The notes: generated by a model not told the origin, from the sequence alone. DNA of 64,000 nucleotides from Burkholderia anthina (GCF_001547525.1 NZ_LNJP01000003.1:1426001-1490000); one strand, 5' to 3'; shown: positions 7,084-17,296, counted from the stretch's first letter. Program-made: numbers and translations.

Positions 7084-7784
7084 GCGACGACGCACGGCCG
7101 GCGATCGCGGCCGCCATCGGCGCGGTGCGGATCGGCGCGAGCCGGCCGCTTGCCGGCACACCGCACGCGAGCGCGATCGACAAGCAGCCGACGGAGGCGC
7201 GTCTGTGGCTGGGCGCGCTCGGGTTTGCCGGCGACGCGCAGGCCGATACGCGGCATCACGGCGGCCCCGACAAGGCCGTCCACCACTATGCGCACGATCA
7301 CTATGCGTGGTGGGCCGCGCAGATCGGCGCGCGCGACGTGCTCGCCCGGCCGGGTGCGTTCGGCGAGAACCTGTCGACGCGCGGCATCACCGAGCACGAC
7401 GTGTGTCTCGGCGACGTGTTCACGCTGGGCGGCGCGGTGCTTCAGGTCTCGCAGTCGCGACAGCCGTGCTGGAAGCTCAACGCGCGCTTCGATCATCCGC
7501 GCATGGCGGCGCTCGTGCAGCAAAGCGGCCGGACCGGCTGGTATTACCGCGTGCTGCAGGAAGGCTGGGTCGCGCCGGGCGATGTGCTGGCGCTGCATGA
7601 GCGCCGCTACCCGCAATGGCCGCTGTCGGCGGTGCTCGACGTGCTGTATCGGCGCACGCTCGACATGGCGGCGCTCGATGCGCTGTGCGACGTGCCGTTG
7701 CTGCCGCCCGGCTGGCGCAAGATGCTCGACAGGCGCCGCACGGAGCGGCAGGTCGAGGACTGGACGAAGCGGCTCGAGGGATGA
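7080..7784 (+). CDS. MOSC domain protein (YiiM-like)
   Basis: The 234-residue protein has a beta-barrel MOSC domain (about 45-160) with the typical HHGGPDKAVHHY, GAFGENLSTRG and SQSRQPCWKL, where C130 is the probable molybdenum-cofactor ligand. A C-terminal 3-alpha domain (about 165-225) gives a YiiM-like layout. YiiM-type proteins reduce N-hydroxylated compounds such as 6-N-hydroxylaminopurine. The ATG overlaps the DHDPS-family stop (ATGA), so the two genes are coupled, although a shared pathway is not obvious. Confidence 0.88.
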   Translation: MSDDARPAIAAAIGAVRIGASRPLAGTPHASAIDKQPTEARLWLGALGFAGDAQADTRHHGGPDKAVHHYAHDHYAWWAAQIGARDVLARPGAFGENLSTRGITEHDVCLGDVFTLGGAVLQVSQSRQPCWKLNARFDHPRMAALVQQSGRTGWYYRVLQEGWVAPGDVLALHERRYPQWPLSAVLDVLYRRTLDMAALDALCDVPLLPPGWRKMLDRRRTERQVEDWTKRLEG

Positions 7785-7801
7785 CGGGCCGCGTCCGGCG
7801 C

Positions 7802-8563
7802 TTACTTCGTCGGCAGGTTGCGCACGTCGGCCGTCGGCTCGGCACCGAATGCGTCGCTCAACGCATAGCCGATCAGTTGTCGGGCGGTCGCTTCGGGCGT
7901 GGCGAGCGCACCGCTCGACTTCAACTGGTCGAATTTCCCGCGCATCGGGAAGCGATCTTCGCCGGTCGCGCGGATCGTGGCCTGCATGCCCGTGTCGACG
8001 ACGCCCGGCGCGACGCTGCAGATGCGCAGCGCGCCGTTCGCATCGAGCGCGACGGCGCGCGCATGGTGATCGAGCGCGGCCTTGGTCGCGCAGTAGACGC
8101 TCCAGCCCGCATACGCATTGCGGGCCGCGCCGCTCGACAGGTGCACGATCCGGCATTCGGTCGACGCCGATGCGGCTTGCACGAGCGCGGCCGACAGCAT
8201 CAGCGGCGCGGCGACGTTCAGTCCGACCGCGCGGGCGACGATCGTCGGGTCCTGCGCGGCGAGCGGGCCGATCGGATCGACGATGCCCGCGTTGTTGAAC
8301 AGCAGCACGAGCGACGCGCCGTCGACGAAGTCGCGCAGCGTGTCGCCGGCCAGCCAGGTGGCGACGGCCGTCGTGTCCGACAGATCGAGTTCGACTTCGG
8401 CGAAGCGGTCGCCGGCTTGCGACGCGAGCGACGGATGACGGCTGCGCGACACGCCGAGCACGACGATGCCTTCCTGCAGCAGTTGTTCGGCGAGCGCCGC
8501 GCCGACGCCGCGCGTGTGTCCGGTGACGATGGCGCGCACGTGTGAGGAAGAAGATGCAGTCAT
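7802..8563 (-). CDS. SDR-family NAD(P)-dependent oxidoreductase
   Basis: This classical short-chain dehydrogenase has 253 residues. The cofactor motif is TGHTRGVG (14-21), with NNAG at 90-93 and catalytic Y157-x3-K161 (YCATK). The frame is open 17 codons further upstream, but 8563 is the start that places the Rossmann motif normally. It is convergent with the MOSC gene and far from the divergent yceH gene, so it is probably monocistronic. Substrate unknown. Confidence 0.87.
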   Translation of the reverse strand: MTASSSSHVRAIVTGHTRGVGAALAEQLLQEGIVVLGVSRSRHPSLASQAGDRFAEVELDLSDTTAVATWLAGDTLRDFVDGASLVLLFNNAGIVDPIGPLAAQDPTIVARAVGLNVAAPLMLSAALVQAASASTECRIVHLSSGAARNAYAGWSVYCATKAALDHHARAVALDANGALRICSVAPGVVDTGMQATIRATGEDRFPMRGKFDQLKSSGALATPEATARQLIGYALSDAFGAEPTADVRNLPTK

Positions 8564-8970
8564 GGTGGTGAGCGGGTGAGCGGGTGAGCAGGAGTGACGA
8601 GCGGCGCGCGGCACGGCGGCGGCGCGTTCGGCGAGTCATGCGTCGCGTCGGCGTGCGAGGACGGTCGCGCGCGGCGCCGCGGGTATCGGGATGAACGCAT
8701 ATCGTAGCGCCGGCATGCGCATCGCGCAAACGCCCCGGGCGCGCGTGGACGATGAATCGGCGGTGCGGCGCGCGCATGCATCGCCGCGTGGCGCCGCGTG
8801 CCATCGGGCGCACCGCCACGTCGGACGAAAGCCCGCTGCGGCACGTGCGCACGCGGGGGCGGCGAGCGGCGCCGGGACACGCATCGCGAGCTATCATATG
8901 CCTCGCCCGTGCGCGATGCCGCGCGGGCCGCGACCGTTCCCTTCACCTGCTGCACGCTGCGACGCCACCC
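8564..8970. other. 407-bp intergenic region, SDR / yceH
   Basis: This is a divergent promoter region. Only a short tandem repeat of the 8-mer GAGCGGGT near 8571-8588 and a locally AT-richer stretch near 8890-8900 stand out. No gene was seen. Confidence 0.4.
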
Positions 8971-9678
8971 ATGAACACCACGCCGGATACGCCCACGCCC
9001 CGCGCCCTTCGCGAACTCACGCCCCTCGAGGCCCGCATTCTCGGCGTGCTCGTCGAGAAACAGCACACGGTGCCGGATACCTATCCGCTGTCGCTGAACG
9101 CGCTGACCGCCGGCTGCAACCAGAAAACCGCGCGCTCGCCCGTGATGAACGTGAGCGAGGACGAAGTCACGACCGCGCTCGACGGGCTGAAGCACCTGAG
9201 CCTCGTGATGGAAGGCAGCAGCAGCCGCGTGCCGCGCTTCGAGCACAACATGAACCGCGTGCTCGGCATCCCGAGCCAGGCGATCGCGCTGCTGACGATC
9301 CTGCTGCTGCGCGGCCCGCAGACGGCCGCGGAGTTGCGCCTGAACAGCGCGCGCCTGCACGGCTTCGCGGATATCTCGTCGGTCGAGGCGTTCCTCGACG
9401 AACTCGCGGCGCGCGCGCAGCCGCTCGTCGTCCGCCTGCCGCGTGCACCGGGCGCGCGCGAGAACCGCTGGATGCACCTGATGTGCGGCGAAGTGAACAT
9501 GGCCGACTTCGCGAGCGCGGATGCAGGCGGCGCGGATTCGGTGCCGCCTTCCGAATTCGAAGCGCTGAAGGCCGAGCAGAAGCGCCTGGCGGACGAAGTG
9601 GCGCGCCTGAATGCGCTGGTTCGGCGGATGGCGAGCGAACTCGGCATCGACGCCGACGCGCCGGGCGACGCGGGCTGA
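8971..9678 (+). CDS. YceH/UPF0502 family protein (DUF480)
   Basis: The 235-residue protein has two winged-helix DUF480 repeats. The N-terminal one carries LEARILGVLVEKQHTVPDTY, PLSLNALTAGCNQKTARSPV, and the second carries ILLLRGPQTAAELRLNSARL. A short C-terminal coiled coil follows (about 195-230, EQKRLADEVARLNALVRRM). Members occur throughout proteobacteria; the biochemical role is not established. The start at 8971 matches the conserved N terminus; the long upstream extension is poor. It is convergent with the next minus-strand gene. Confidence 0.88.
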   Translation: MNTTPDTPTPRALRELTPLEARILGVLVEKQHTVPDTYPLSLNALTAGCNQKTARSPVMNVSEDEVTTALDGLKHLSLVMEGSSSRVPRFEHNMNRVLGIPSQAIALLTILLLRGPQTAAELRLNSARLHGFADISSVEAFLDELAARAQPLVVRLPRAPGARENRWMHLMCGEVNMADFASADAGGADSVPPSEFEALKAEQKRLADEVARLNALVRRMASELGIDADAPGDAG

Positions 9679-9721
9679 TCGCGTGCCGATGCGATGACGG
9701 CGGGGCGTGCGCACCGCCGCG

Positions 9722-11014
9722 TTACTTCAGCTTGACGCCGGGGACGAGGTAGCGCGCACCACCCGGCTTCAGGATCGGCGCGAGCGCGGCAAAAGGCGCG
9801 TCGAGTTGAGGCCCGAGGCAGGCGCCCATTGCGTGACCGATCCCCGATACGACGAACGACAGCTTCCCGGGCGCATCGAGTTCGAATGCCAGATATTGCG
9901 GGAACACGTCGGCGCACGATAGCGAATCGCCTTCGCCGTCCGTCGATTGTGTGCCCGGTGAGGTTCCGTCGCGCAGCCGCGCAATGAACTTCGCCAGCGC
10001 GGCGCTCGTTGCCGATTCATGGTCCTCGGCCGGCGCAGCGGCGTCGATCACGCGATTCCAGTCGAGATACGTGCCGCGCAGCAGGTCGAACGTGACCGGA
10101 TCGTAGTGATTGTCCGGGTGCGCGCCGCCGCAGTACGTGCTGCCGGCTTCCACGATTCCCAGTGCCGCCCGCGACAGCCACGTGACCGTCACGCTCTCGT
10201 CGTCGTAGCTGCCCAGCGTTCCGGCGGCCGGCCCGTCGTCGGTATAGCGCGTCGACGCGCATTCGAGCGCCGCGAGATTCATTTGCCAGTGCCGCTGTTC
10301 GAGCAGACGATTGATCCGCGCCATCACGGCCGGGTCGGGATGGCGGCTCAGGCGCGGATACGCGAGCACCGTGCGCGGGTCGCGCCACATTCGGTACGCA
10401 ACCGTACCGTCGCCCACTTCGGAGCCGACCGGCTGCGCGTGGCCGGCAAGCTTCAATGTGGCATAAGGCGCGTGCTGCATGTCGATGTCCTCACTGCGCG
10501 CGACGCCGCTGCCGATACCGCCCGCCACGAGCGCGCCAATCGCTTCGACGGGGCCGGGTGCAACCGCGTCGGGATCGTATTCAGCTACGCGGCGCAACGC
10601 GAAGGGCCGCGTCTTGCCCGAGCGCGCATCGATCCAACGGCCGCGATAGCCATCTTTGTCCCGCGTGCCCTGCCAGGTGGCCGCCCTGTGATCGAAATCG
10701 GGCTGCCCGCTGTATTTCGACGCGCTGCGCACATCGTCCGGCAATTGCGAGCGCACGAGCGGCTCGACCAGTTGCGCGGGCTTGCCTCGCAGCGGAATAT
10801 CGACGCCGAACTGCGCATAGAAATAGCGGCCCGTGATCGAGCCGTCCGCGGCCGGGCGATCGTCGAGTTCCATCACGACGGTTCCGGCGCCTTGCAGCGT
10901 TCCTTCATAGACGGTGCGCGGCGCGGCGTTGGCAACGCTCGCGTGCAGCGCGATCAGCGCACACGCGCTTCGGATCAACGGGCGCATCACGCGCGACAAC
11001 AGGATGGTTTTCAT
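9722..11014 (-). CDS. exported protein with a DUF3298/RsiV-like C-terminal region
   Basis: The 430-residue protein starts with a cleavable signal peptide (MKTILLSRVMRPLIRSACAL, ending HASVANA-AP). The C-terminal part (about 275-425) contains STYCGGAHPDNHYDPVTFDL followed by LRGTYLDWNRVI, the pattern of the DUF3298 fold also found in anti-sigma RsiV and in periplasmic proteins. A start 12 codons upstream (MHLHHSRTV) is possible, but the shorter one gives a proper signal peptide. It follows the minus-strand gene at 11043 by 28 bp, so the two form an operon. Function unknown. Confidence 0.7.
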   Translation of the reverse strand: MKTILLSRVMRPLIRSACALIALHASVANAAPRTVYEGTLQGAGTVVMELDDRPAADGSITGRYFYAQFGVDIPLRGKPAQLVEPLVRSQLPDDVRSASKYSGQPDFDHRAATWQGTRDKDGYRGRWIDARSGKTRPFALRRVAEYDPDAVAPGPVEAIGALVAGGIGSGVARSEDIDMQHAPYATLKLAGHAQPVGSEVGDGTVAYRMWRDPRTVLAYPRLSRHPDPAVMARINRLLEQRHWQMNLAALECASTRYTDDGPAAGTLGSYDDESVTVTWLSRAALGIVEAGSTYCGGAHPDNHYDPVTFDLLRGTYLDWNRVIDAAAPAEDHESATSAALAKFIARLRDGTSPGTQSTDGEGDSLSCADVFPQYLAFELDAPGKLSFVVSGIGHAMGACLGPQLDAPFAALAPILKPGGARYLVPGVKLK

Positions 11015-11042
11015 GACGGTGCGTGAATGATGAAGATGCATG

Positions 11043-11597
11043 TCAACCGACACTGATCCGCGTCGCGCCGGCATCGACGAGCCGGAACAGCAGATCCTCG
11101 ACGGCCGTCTCCGGCGCGGAACCGAGATCCGCGTGGATGCGCCAGCCCTGTTCCGTGCGAACCGGTTCCGACAGGTAGTGAACGATGCCGTGCAATCCAT
11201 CCTCGGCTGGCGTGTTCTCGTCGTCCCCGTCGAACCACGCGAGGAACCACGTCTTGAAGGCGTCGTTGGCCGCGGTTTCGTCGAGACCGTCGGCTTCGAC
11301 CGTGGCCCAGTCCCAGACGAACGGGCGGATCGACACGGCCGCCGTTTCGAGCTCGAACGCGAACGGCTCGAAATCCAGTTGCGTGGCCGAGTCGACCATC
11401 GCGGGCTCGCCGGCCGATTCGCCTTCGGCGGCGATGGTATCGGCGCGGCACGGCAGCGCGAGCGGACCTTCGGTGGCCAGCGTGCCGTCGTCCCGCCGGT
11501 AGGCCGGTTCGACGACGACCGCCGGTTGCGTGGCCGCTTTCGCGAGCAGATCGGCATAGGGTTGGCGGATGGCGCGGAGCAATTCGGAGACGGTCAT
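11043..11597 (-). CDS. conserved hypothetical protein
   Basis: The 184-residue product is acidic with many Trp (FVWDWATVEADG; TWFLAWFDGDDEN) and has no signal peptide or membrane segment. I do not recognise a family; the size, acidity and WDW-rich centre recall polymorphic-toxin immunity or SMI1-like proteins, but this is only an impression. The start MTVSELLRAIRQ was chosen over one 14 codons upstream because the extension (MPATTRSLPDRH) is unlike the rest. It is first in a two-gene operon with the exported protein. Confidence 0.6.
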   Translation of the reverse strand: MTVSELLRAIRQPYADLLAKAATQPAVVVEPAYRRDDGTLATEGPLALPCRADTIAAEGESAGEPAMVDSATQLDFEPFAFELETAAVSIRPFVWDWATVEADGLDETAANDAFKTWFLAWFDGDDENTPAEDGLHGIVHYLSEPVRTEQGWRIHADLGSAPETAVEDLLFRLVDAGATRISVG

Positions 11598-11949
11598 CGT
11601 GATGTGTCGGTCGGGCAGGGAACGCGTGGTCGCAGGCAAGCGGTACGCGAAGCGGCGGACGTCACCCGACGGGCCGCTTCGCTACCGGACAGTTGCGATC
11701 GTACGGTACTTCGCCCGCACGCGAACACTCGGCCGAACGGCCGGGCCACTTGCTGGTCACCACGCCGCGCAACGCGGCGGACGGCGGGCGAACCCTTGCG
11801 ACACGCCTTTTTTGCCCCGTTTTGACGTCGGCCGCATTCCCGCGGCGGTGGCCGCCCGCCTTCCCCCGCCGCAAGCCGCTACCGTCTCGCGCGAGTGCCA
11901 TAATCGAGCCTGCCCATCATTCCAGACAGACGTCCCCCGGAGAATCACC
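11598..11949. other. 352-bp intergenic region before aroG
   Basis: It holds the divergent promoters of the hypothetical-protein operon and the DAHP synthase gene. No obvious attenuator, leader peptide or operator was seen. Confidence 0.35.
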
Positions 11950-13080
<1,131 letters not shown>

Positions 13081-13468
13081 CGCCGCGTGGTCCGATGCGC
13101 CCAGAAGGCCGGGTATGCGTTTCGTGAGGTTGTCGTGATCGACAGGCCGCGGCGCCATTTTTCCGGGCCGCGCGCCCCATCTGTCCGCACGATCGTTGAT
13201 CCTGATCCGGCTTGCCCCATCTGCCGTGTTGCATCGTGAACGCACGATCCGGCGAATGCCGCTACCATGAAAGACGTGTTGCTCGCCGCAGTCCGGCCAT
13301 GCCGGTCCGCCACGCACACGCGCAGTGGCGGTGCGGCCGGCCGTCACGCGACCGACGAAGCGCGGGGCGGCCATCCGTGGGGCGGCCATCCGTGGGGCGG
13401 CCACCGATCAGCCGTTGCGCCCGCTTCGCGCCCGGAATCCACAACAACCGCACCGGAGTGCATGACAC
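13081..13468. other. 388-bp intergenic region with a short tandem repeat
   Basis: Between aroG and the PRC-barrel gene no coding sequence was found. The stretch holds the 15-bp tandem repeat at 13364-13408 and, presumably, the promoter of the PRC-barrel gene. Confidence 0.4.
13364..13408. repeat. 15-bp tandem repeat, three copies
   Basis: GGGGCGGCCATCCGT occurs twice exactly (13364-13378, 13379-13393), followed by a degenerate third copy to 13408. It lies about 60 bp before the PRC-barrel gene start. Confidence 0.75.
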
Positions 13469-13897
13469 ATGAAGTTCTACAAGACCCTCATCGCAGCAAC
13501 CGTCCTCGCCTCGAGCGTCAGCGCGCACGCGCAGATCGCGGGCGCGCAGCCGATCAGCGTGACCGTCGAGCAGTCGCAGGCGCTGCTCGAAGGCTGGAGC
13601 GTGAAGAAGAGCGTGCTCGGCAAGACCGTATACAACGACGACAACCAGAAGGTCGGCAAGGTGCGCGACCTGATCGTCGCGCCGGACGGCTCCGTGTCCG
13701 CCGCGATCGTGTCGGCCGGCGGCTTCCTCGGCGTGGCCGCGCATGACGTCGCGGTGCCGATCGCGTCGCTCGACGTGCGCAACGGCAACATCTACCTGCC
13801 CGGCGCGACGAAGGAGGCGCTGAAGGCCACGCCGGCGTTCCAGTACGCGAAGGTGCCGTCGCCGCCGAAGCCGAAGAAGGTCGACGAAAAGCACTGA
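13469..13897 (+). CDS. exported PRC-barrel domain protein
   Basis: The 142-residue protein has a signal peptide (MKFYKTLIAATVLASSVSAH, cut after AQ). It carries a PRC-barrel domain at about 45-112: VLGKTVYNDDNQKVGKVRDL, IVAPDGSVSAAIVSAGGFLG. PRC barrels bind proteins or RNA; periplasmic versions are common in Burkholderia and are often stress-associated. The tail PSPPKPKKVDEKH is basic and disordered. It stands alone, convergent with an SDR gene. Confidence 0.82.
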   Translation: MKFYKTLIAATVLASSVSAHAQIAGAQPISVTVEQSQALLEGWSVKKSVLGKTVYNDDNQKVGKVRDLIVAPDGSVSAAIVSAGGFLGVAAHDVAVPIASLDVRNGNIYLPGATKEALKATPAFQYAKVPSPPKPKKVDEKH

Positions 13898-13907
13898 TCC
13901 GCTACCT

Positions 13908-13944
13908 GCGCGTCACGCGTCGCCCGTCGCGACGGGTGACGCGC
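13908..13944. terminator. hairpin between convergent genes
   Basis: GCGCGTCAC (13908-13916) pairs with GTGACGCGC (13936-13944), and the loop contains a further palindrome CCCGTCGCGACGGG. It lies just after the PRC-barrel stop. There is no T tract. Confidence 0.45.
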
Positions 13945-13957
13945 GTTCCGGCGACGG

Positions 13958-14710
13958 TCAGGTTGCGTCGAGCCCGCCGTCGACCGTGATTACCTGCCCC
14001 GTCATCCATGCCGCCTGCGGCGATGCGAGCGACACGATCCAGCTCGCGACGTCCGCGGGCTCGCCACGCCGGCCGAGCGGAATGCGCGCGCGCTCCTGCG
14101 CCTTGATCGCTTCGATGTCGGCTTCCGACAGCTTCATCCGTTCCGACAGGAAGTCCGTTTCCGTCGGGCCCGCCGCAACGGCGTTCACGCGCACGCCCGC
14201 CGATGCGAGCTCGAGCGCCCAGCAGCGCGTCAGATGCTCGAGCGCGGCCTTGCTCGCCGCATAGTGCGACAACAGCGCCGCTGCCTTGTGTCCGAACGTG
14301 CTCGACACGTTGACGATGCTGCCGCGCGCCGCTTTCAGATGCGGCAGCGCGGCGGTCGCGAGCATCGACGGCCCGAGCGTATTGACGCGGAAGATCGCGC
14401 TGATCGCGTCGAAGGTCGCCGACTCGAGCGGCAGGATCGCCCCCGCGCCCGCATTGTTGACCAGCACGTCGAGCCGCCCCGCCAGGGCGACCGTTTCGTC
14501 GATCGTGCGCGTGGCGTCGGCCGGATTGCCGGCGTCCGCGACCACGTAGTCGATGCCCGGCGCGCTGCGCGCGGCGGCGGAAAGCGCCACTTCGCGGCGG
14601 CCCGTGATGACGACGCGCGCCCCTTCGCGTGCGAACGCGACGGCCGCCGCCCGCCCGATGCCGGCGCCGCCGCCGGTAATGAGGACCACCTTGTTGTCGA
14701 ATGACTGCAT
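13958..14710 (-). CDS. SDR-family oxidoreductase
   Basis: The 250-residue classical SDR has TGGGAGIG (12-19), NNAG (85-88), catalytic S137, and Y150-x3-K154 (YAASK). The C-terminal GQVITVDGGLDAT is typical of FabG-like members. A GAGGAAG Shine-Dalgarno precedes the ATG at 14710. It is the third gene of a minus-strand set with the OsmC-like and NAD(P)-binding genes. Substrate unknown. Confidence 0.87.
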   Translation of the reverse strand: MQSFDNKVVLITGGGAGIGRAAAVAFAREGARVVITGRREVALSAAARSAPGIDYVVADAGNPADATRTIDETVALAGRLDVLVNNAGAGAILPLESATFDAISAIFRVNTLGPSMLATAALPHLKAARGSIVNVSSTFGHKAAALLSHYAASKAALEHLTRCWALELASAGVRVNAVAAGPTETDFLSERMKLSEADIEAIKAQERARIPLGRRGEPADVASWIVSLASPQAAWMTGQVITVDGGLDAT

Positions 14711-14750
14711 GACTTCCTCGTGAAGACGATGGGTGGAACGTTCGCGCCGT

Positions 14751-15266
14751 CTAGCGTTCGGGCGCGTCGTCCGCCGGCGCAAGCGCCACGATGTGGCTGA
14801 TGCCCTCGTGCGCCATCTTCGTATACGGACAGAAACGCTCCGTATTGCGGACAAGTTCTTCCGCCAACGTGCGTTCGACGCCCGGCAGCCGCACGCGAAT
14901 GTTCGCGTTCAGCATGAACAGCCCGTCCATCGGATCGCGGCAGAAGTCGATCGATGCGGACACCGACGCGCCGGCGATCGCTACGCCCGCCCGTGCGGCC
15001 AGCAGGCTCAGCGCGCCGTGAAAACACGCCGCATAGCTCGCGGCGAACAGTTGCTCCGGGTTCGGGCCGTCGCCGGGCCCGCCCAGTGCGGACGGCAGGC
15101 GCAGCGCGACATCCAGGCGCCCGTCGTCGGAACGCGCGACGCCCGATGCGCGGCCGTGCTCGGCCTCGCCGCCCGTGACGGTGACCGTCGTCGAGTACAG
15201 CGTCTGCGGTTCTCGGCCGCGATACCGGTCGAGCAGCGACAGCGGCGGCGGGCGCAGTGGCGTCAT
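14751..15266 (-). CDS. OsmC/Ohr-family peroxiredoxin-like protein
   Basis: The 171-residue protein shows both reactive cysteines of the family: C81 in FAASYAACFHGAL and C146 in ERFCPYTKMA, spaced as in Ohr (peroxidatic and resolving Cys). Such proteins reduce organic hydroperoxides using lipoylated partners. The N-terminal 20 residues form an extension relative to a typical 140-residue Ohr. Its start is 20 bp after the NAD(P)-binding protein's stop, so the two are co-transcribed, with the SDR gene downstream. Ohr versus OsmC subgroup is not settled. Confidence 0.85.
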   Translation of the reverse strand: MTPLRPPPLSLLDRYRGREPQTLYSTTVTVTGGEAEHGRASGVARSDDGRLDVALRLPSALGGPGDGPNPEQLFAASYAACFHGALSLLAARAGVAIAGASVSASIDFCRDPMDGLFMLNANIRVRLPGVERTLAEELVRNTERFCPYTKMAHEGISHIVALAPADDAPER

Positions 15267-15286
15267 GGTGTGCGATCCGGCGGTGG

Positions 15287-16042
15287 TCAGCGCGCGAGCG
15301 CGTGCTGTCGGAACCACGCGTCGAAGGTCGTCGCGCCGAGGCGCGCGCCGGGCGCCGGCACGAGCGTGTCGTCCTGCAGCACCGCGCCGAAGTAGTCGGC
15401 GCCCGCATCCCGCGTCACCGTGCGCGCGTCGTGCGTGGCCGACAGGAAACGTTCGACCAGATCGGCGATCCGCACGCGCTCGGGGCCGCCGATCTCGACG
15501 ATGCCGTTGCGCGGCGCATCGAGCGCGAAATCGGTCACGGCGGCCGCGACGTCGTCCGACGCGATCGGCTGGAAGTGCGCGGTGGTCAAGCGGACCGTGT
15601 CGCCTTGCGCGCCAGCCTGCGCGATCGCGCCGACGAATTCGAAGAACTGCGTCGAGCGCACGATCGTGTACGGCACGCCCGCTTCGCGGATAAGGTTTTC
15701 CTGAACGATCTTGCCGCGGAAATACGCGCTCTGTTGCAACCGGTCGGTGCCGACCACCGACAACGCGACGTGATGGCGCACGCCGGCCGCGCGCTCCGCG
15801 GCGAACAGGTTGCGTCCCGACGCCTCGAAGAATGCCTTCACGGCCGCTTCCTCGAACGACGGCGAATTCGCGAGATCGACCACGACCTCCGCGCCGGCGA
15901 GCGCGTCGTCCAGCCCCGCACCCGTGATCGTATCGACGCCCGTCGACGGCGCTGCGGCCACCGCGTCGTGGCCGCGTGCGATCAGGTTCCTGACGACCTT
16001 GCTGCCGATGAGGCCGGTACCACCAATGACGACGATCTTCAC
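15287..16042 (-). CDS. NAD(P)-binding (atypical SDR, NmrA/epimerase-like) protein
   Basis: This 251-residue protein starts with GTG at 16042, directly after AAGGAGAG. It opens with a Rossmann motif (VKIVVIGGTGLIGSKVVRNL) and lacks the classical YxxxK, placing it in the atypical SDR group with NmrA-like or quinone-oxidoreductase-like proteins. It heads the minus-strand operon with the OsmC-like and SDR genes. Oxidoreductase/epimerase proteins of this kind are among the usual genomic partners of ECF41 sigma factors, and one is encoded 2.5 kb away. Confidence 0.83.
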   Translation of the reverse strand: MKIVVIGGTGLIGSKVVRNLIARGHDAVAAAPSTGVDTITGAGLDDALAGAEVVVDLANSPSFEEAAVKAFFEASGRNLFAAERAAGVRHHVALSVVGTDRLQQSAYFRGKIVQENLIREAGVPYTIVRSTQFFEFVGAIAQAGAQGDTVRLTTAHFQPIASDDVAAAVTDFALDAPRNGIVEIGGPERVRIADLVERFLSATHDARTVTRDAGADYFGAVLQDDTLVPAPGARLGATTFDAWFRQHALAR

Positions 16043-16102
16043 GATTGCTCTCCTTGAACGGGCGCGCGACATGCGCGCCGCTTGAACCTGCCGAAACCGG
16101 CG

Positions 16103-16124
16103 CCGATCGCGTTCGCGCGATCGG
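16103..16124. terminator. GC-rich hairpin after the LysR gene
   Basis: CCGATCGCG-TTCG-CGCGATCGG is a perfect 9-bp stem with a tetraloop in the 205-bp gap between the LysR gene and the GTG-started gene downstream. It could terminate or attenuate read-through; no T tract follows. Confidence 0.4.
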
Positions 16125-16247
16125 GCCGCCGCCTTGCCGAGCGGCGCCGCGCCGTATGCGCGTGCCTGCCGAACAGCCCGCATCGTAGGCATGCGCCGCG
16201 CGGTCCGCCAGTGTCCAGCAAGCCCTCACCATGTTGCCGCGAATGCA

Positions 16248-17261
16248 TCAATCGACCGCCTCCAGCGGCGCCGTCGTCGTCATGGTCGTCATCGTCGCCG
16301 GGCACTGCAGCTCGCGCGCACGCGTCTGTTCGATCATGTAGTCGATGAACACGCGGATCCGCGTGGGCAGGTGCTTGCGGCTCAGGTAACAGAGATAGTG
16401 GCCGCCGTCGTCCGGCGCGTGCTGGCCGAGACAGCTCACCAGCCGGCCGTCGGCGAGCAGGTCGCACACCTGGTACGCGGGCAACTGCGCGATGCCGAGC
16501 CCGTCGAGCGCCGCCTGCACGACGAGATCGATGTCGTTGAACGTGTGATGCGCGGCGATCTGGCGCTGCTGCGTCACGCCGTCGATCCTGAATTCCCATT
16601 CCGTCACGCGGCCCGATGCGGTGCGCAGGTTGATGCAGCGATGCCGCCCGAGATCGTCGACGTGGCGCGGCAAGCCGTGCTGATGCGCGTACGACGGCGA
16701 CGCGCAGACGATCATCTGCATCGGAATCAGCCGGCGCGCGACGATCGCGCTGTCCTCCATGCGGCCGTCGCGAAACGCGACGTCGATGCGGTCGGCGGAG
16801 AAATCGACGGGCCGGTCGTTCAGCAGCAGTTCGAGCGTGATGTCCGGATACTGCGCGTGGAAGTCGCGCAGCAGCGGCGCGATGACCTTGCGGCCGAAGC
16901 CCGGCGTCGCGCCGATGCGCAGGTGCCCGCTGGGCGGCCCGCTGCGCAGCTCGCGCATGTCCTCGAGCGCCTGCGCCAGATGCTCGATGCCGGGCCGGCA
17001 GTTTTCGTAGAAAAGCTCGCCTTCGCGCGTCAGCGACATGCTGCGGGTGGTGCGCTGGAACAGGCGTGCGTCGAGCCGGTCCTCGAGCCGCTGCACGTGG
17101 CGGCTGACCGACGAGCGGCCGACGCCGAGGCGGTCGGCGGCGCGCGCGAAACTGCCCTCGGTGACGACGGCCAGGAACGTGACCACGCCGGCGTAGCAGG
17201 TCGAGAAGCTGCGCGCGAACGGGTCGTCGGCATCGGGGCGGCGGATGGAGGTGTCGGGCAT
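16248..17261 (-). CDS. LysR-family transcriptional regulator
   Basis: The 337-residue protein has an N-terminal LysR HTH (about 22-82: FLAVVTEGSFARAADRLGVG, then RSSVSRHVQRLEDRL), followed by the effector domain with LRIGATPGFGRKVIAP. The tail is long and threonine-rich (ATMTTMTTTAPLEAVD). A longer frame reaches 17336 but would span the candidate promoter at 17297-17323, so 17261 is preferred. The gene lies between the cupin/decarboxylase genes and the OsmC operon, all on the same strand. The target is unknown. Confidence 0.87.
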   Translation of the reverse strand: MPDTSIRRPDADDPFARSFSTCYAGVVTFLAVVTEGSFARAADRLGVGRSSVSRHVQRLEDRLDARLFQRTTRSMSLTREGELFYENCRPGIEHLAQALEDMRELRSGPPSGHLRIGATPGFGRKVIAPLLRDFHAQYPDITLELLLNDRPVDFSADRIDVAFRDGRMEDSAIVARRLIPMQMIVCASPSYAHQHGLPRHVDDLGRHRCINLRTASGRVTEWEFRIDGVTQQRQIAAHHTFNDIDLVVQAALDGLGIAQLPAYQVCDLLADGRLVSCLGQHAPDDGGHYLCYLSRKHLPTRIRVFIDYMIEQTRARELQCPATMTTMTTTAPLEAVD

Positions 17262-17296
17262 GGTGGCGCTGGATTCGTGGTGTCCGTATGCGACTA

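Noticed and set aside
13267..13746. 159-codon plus-strand frame overlapping the PRC-barrel gene
   Set aside because: It contains the 15-bp tandem repeat and continues out of frame into the PRC-barrel gene, whose signal peptide and domain define the real frame.
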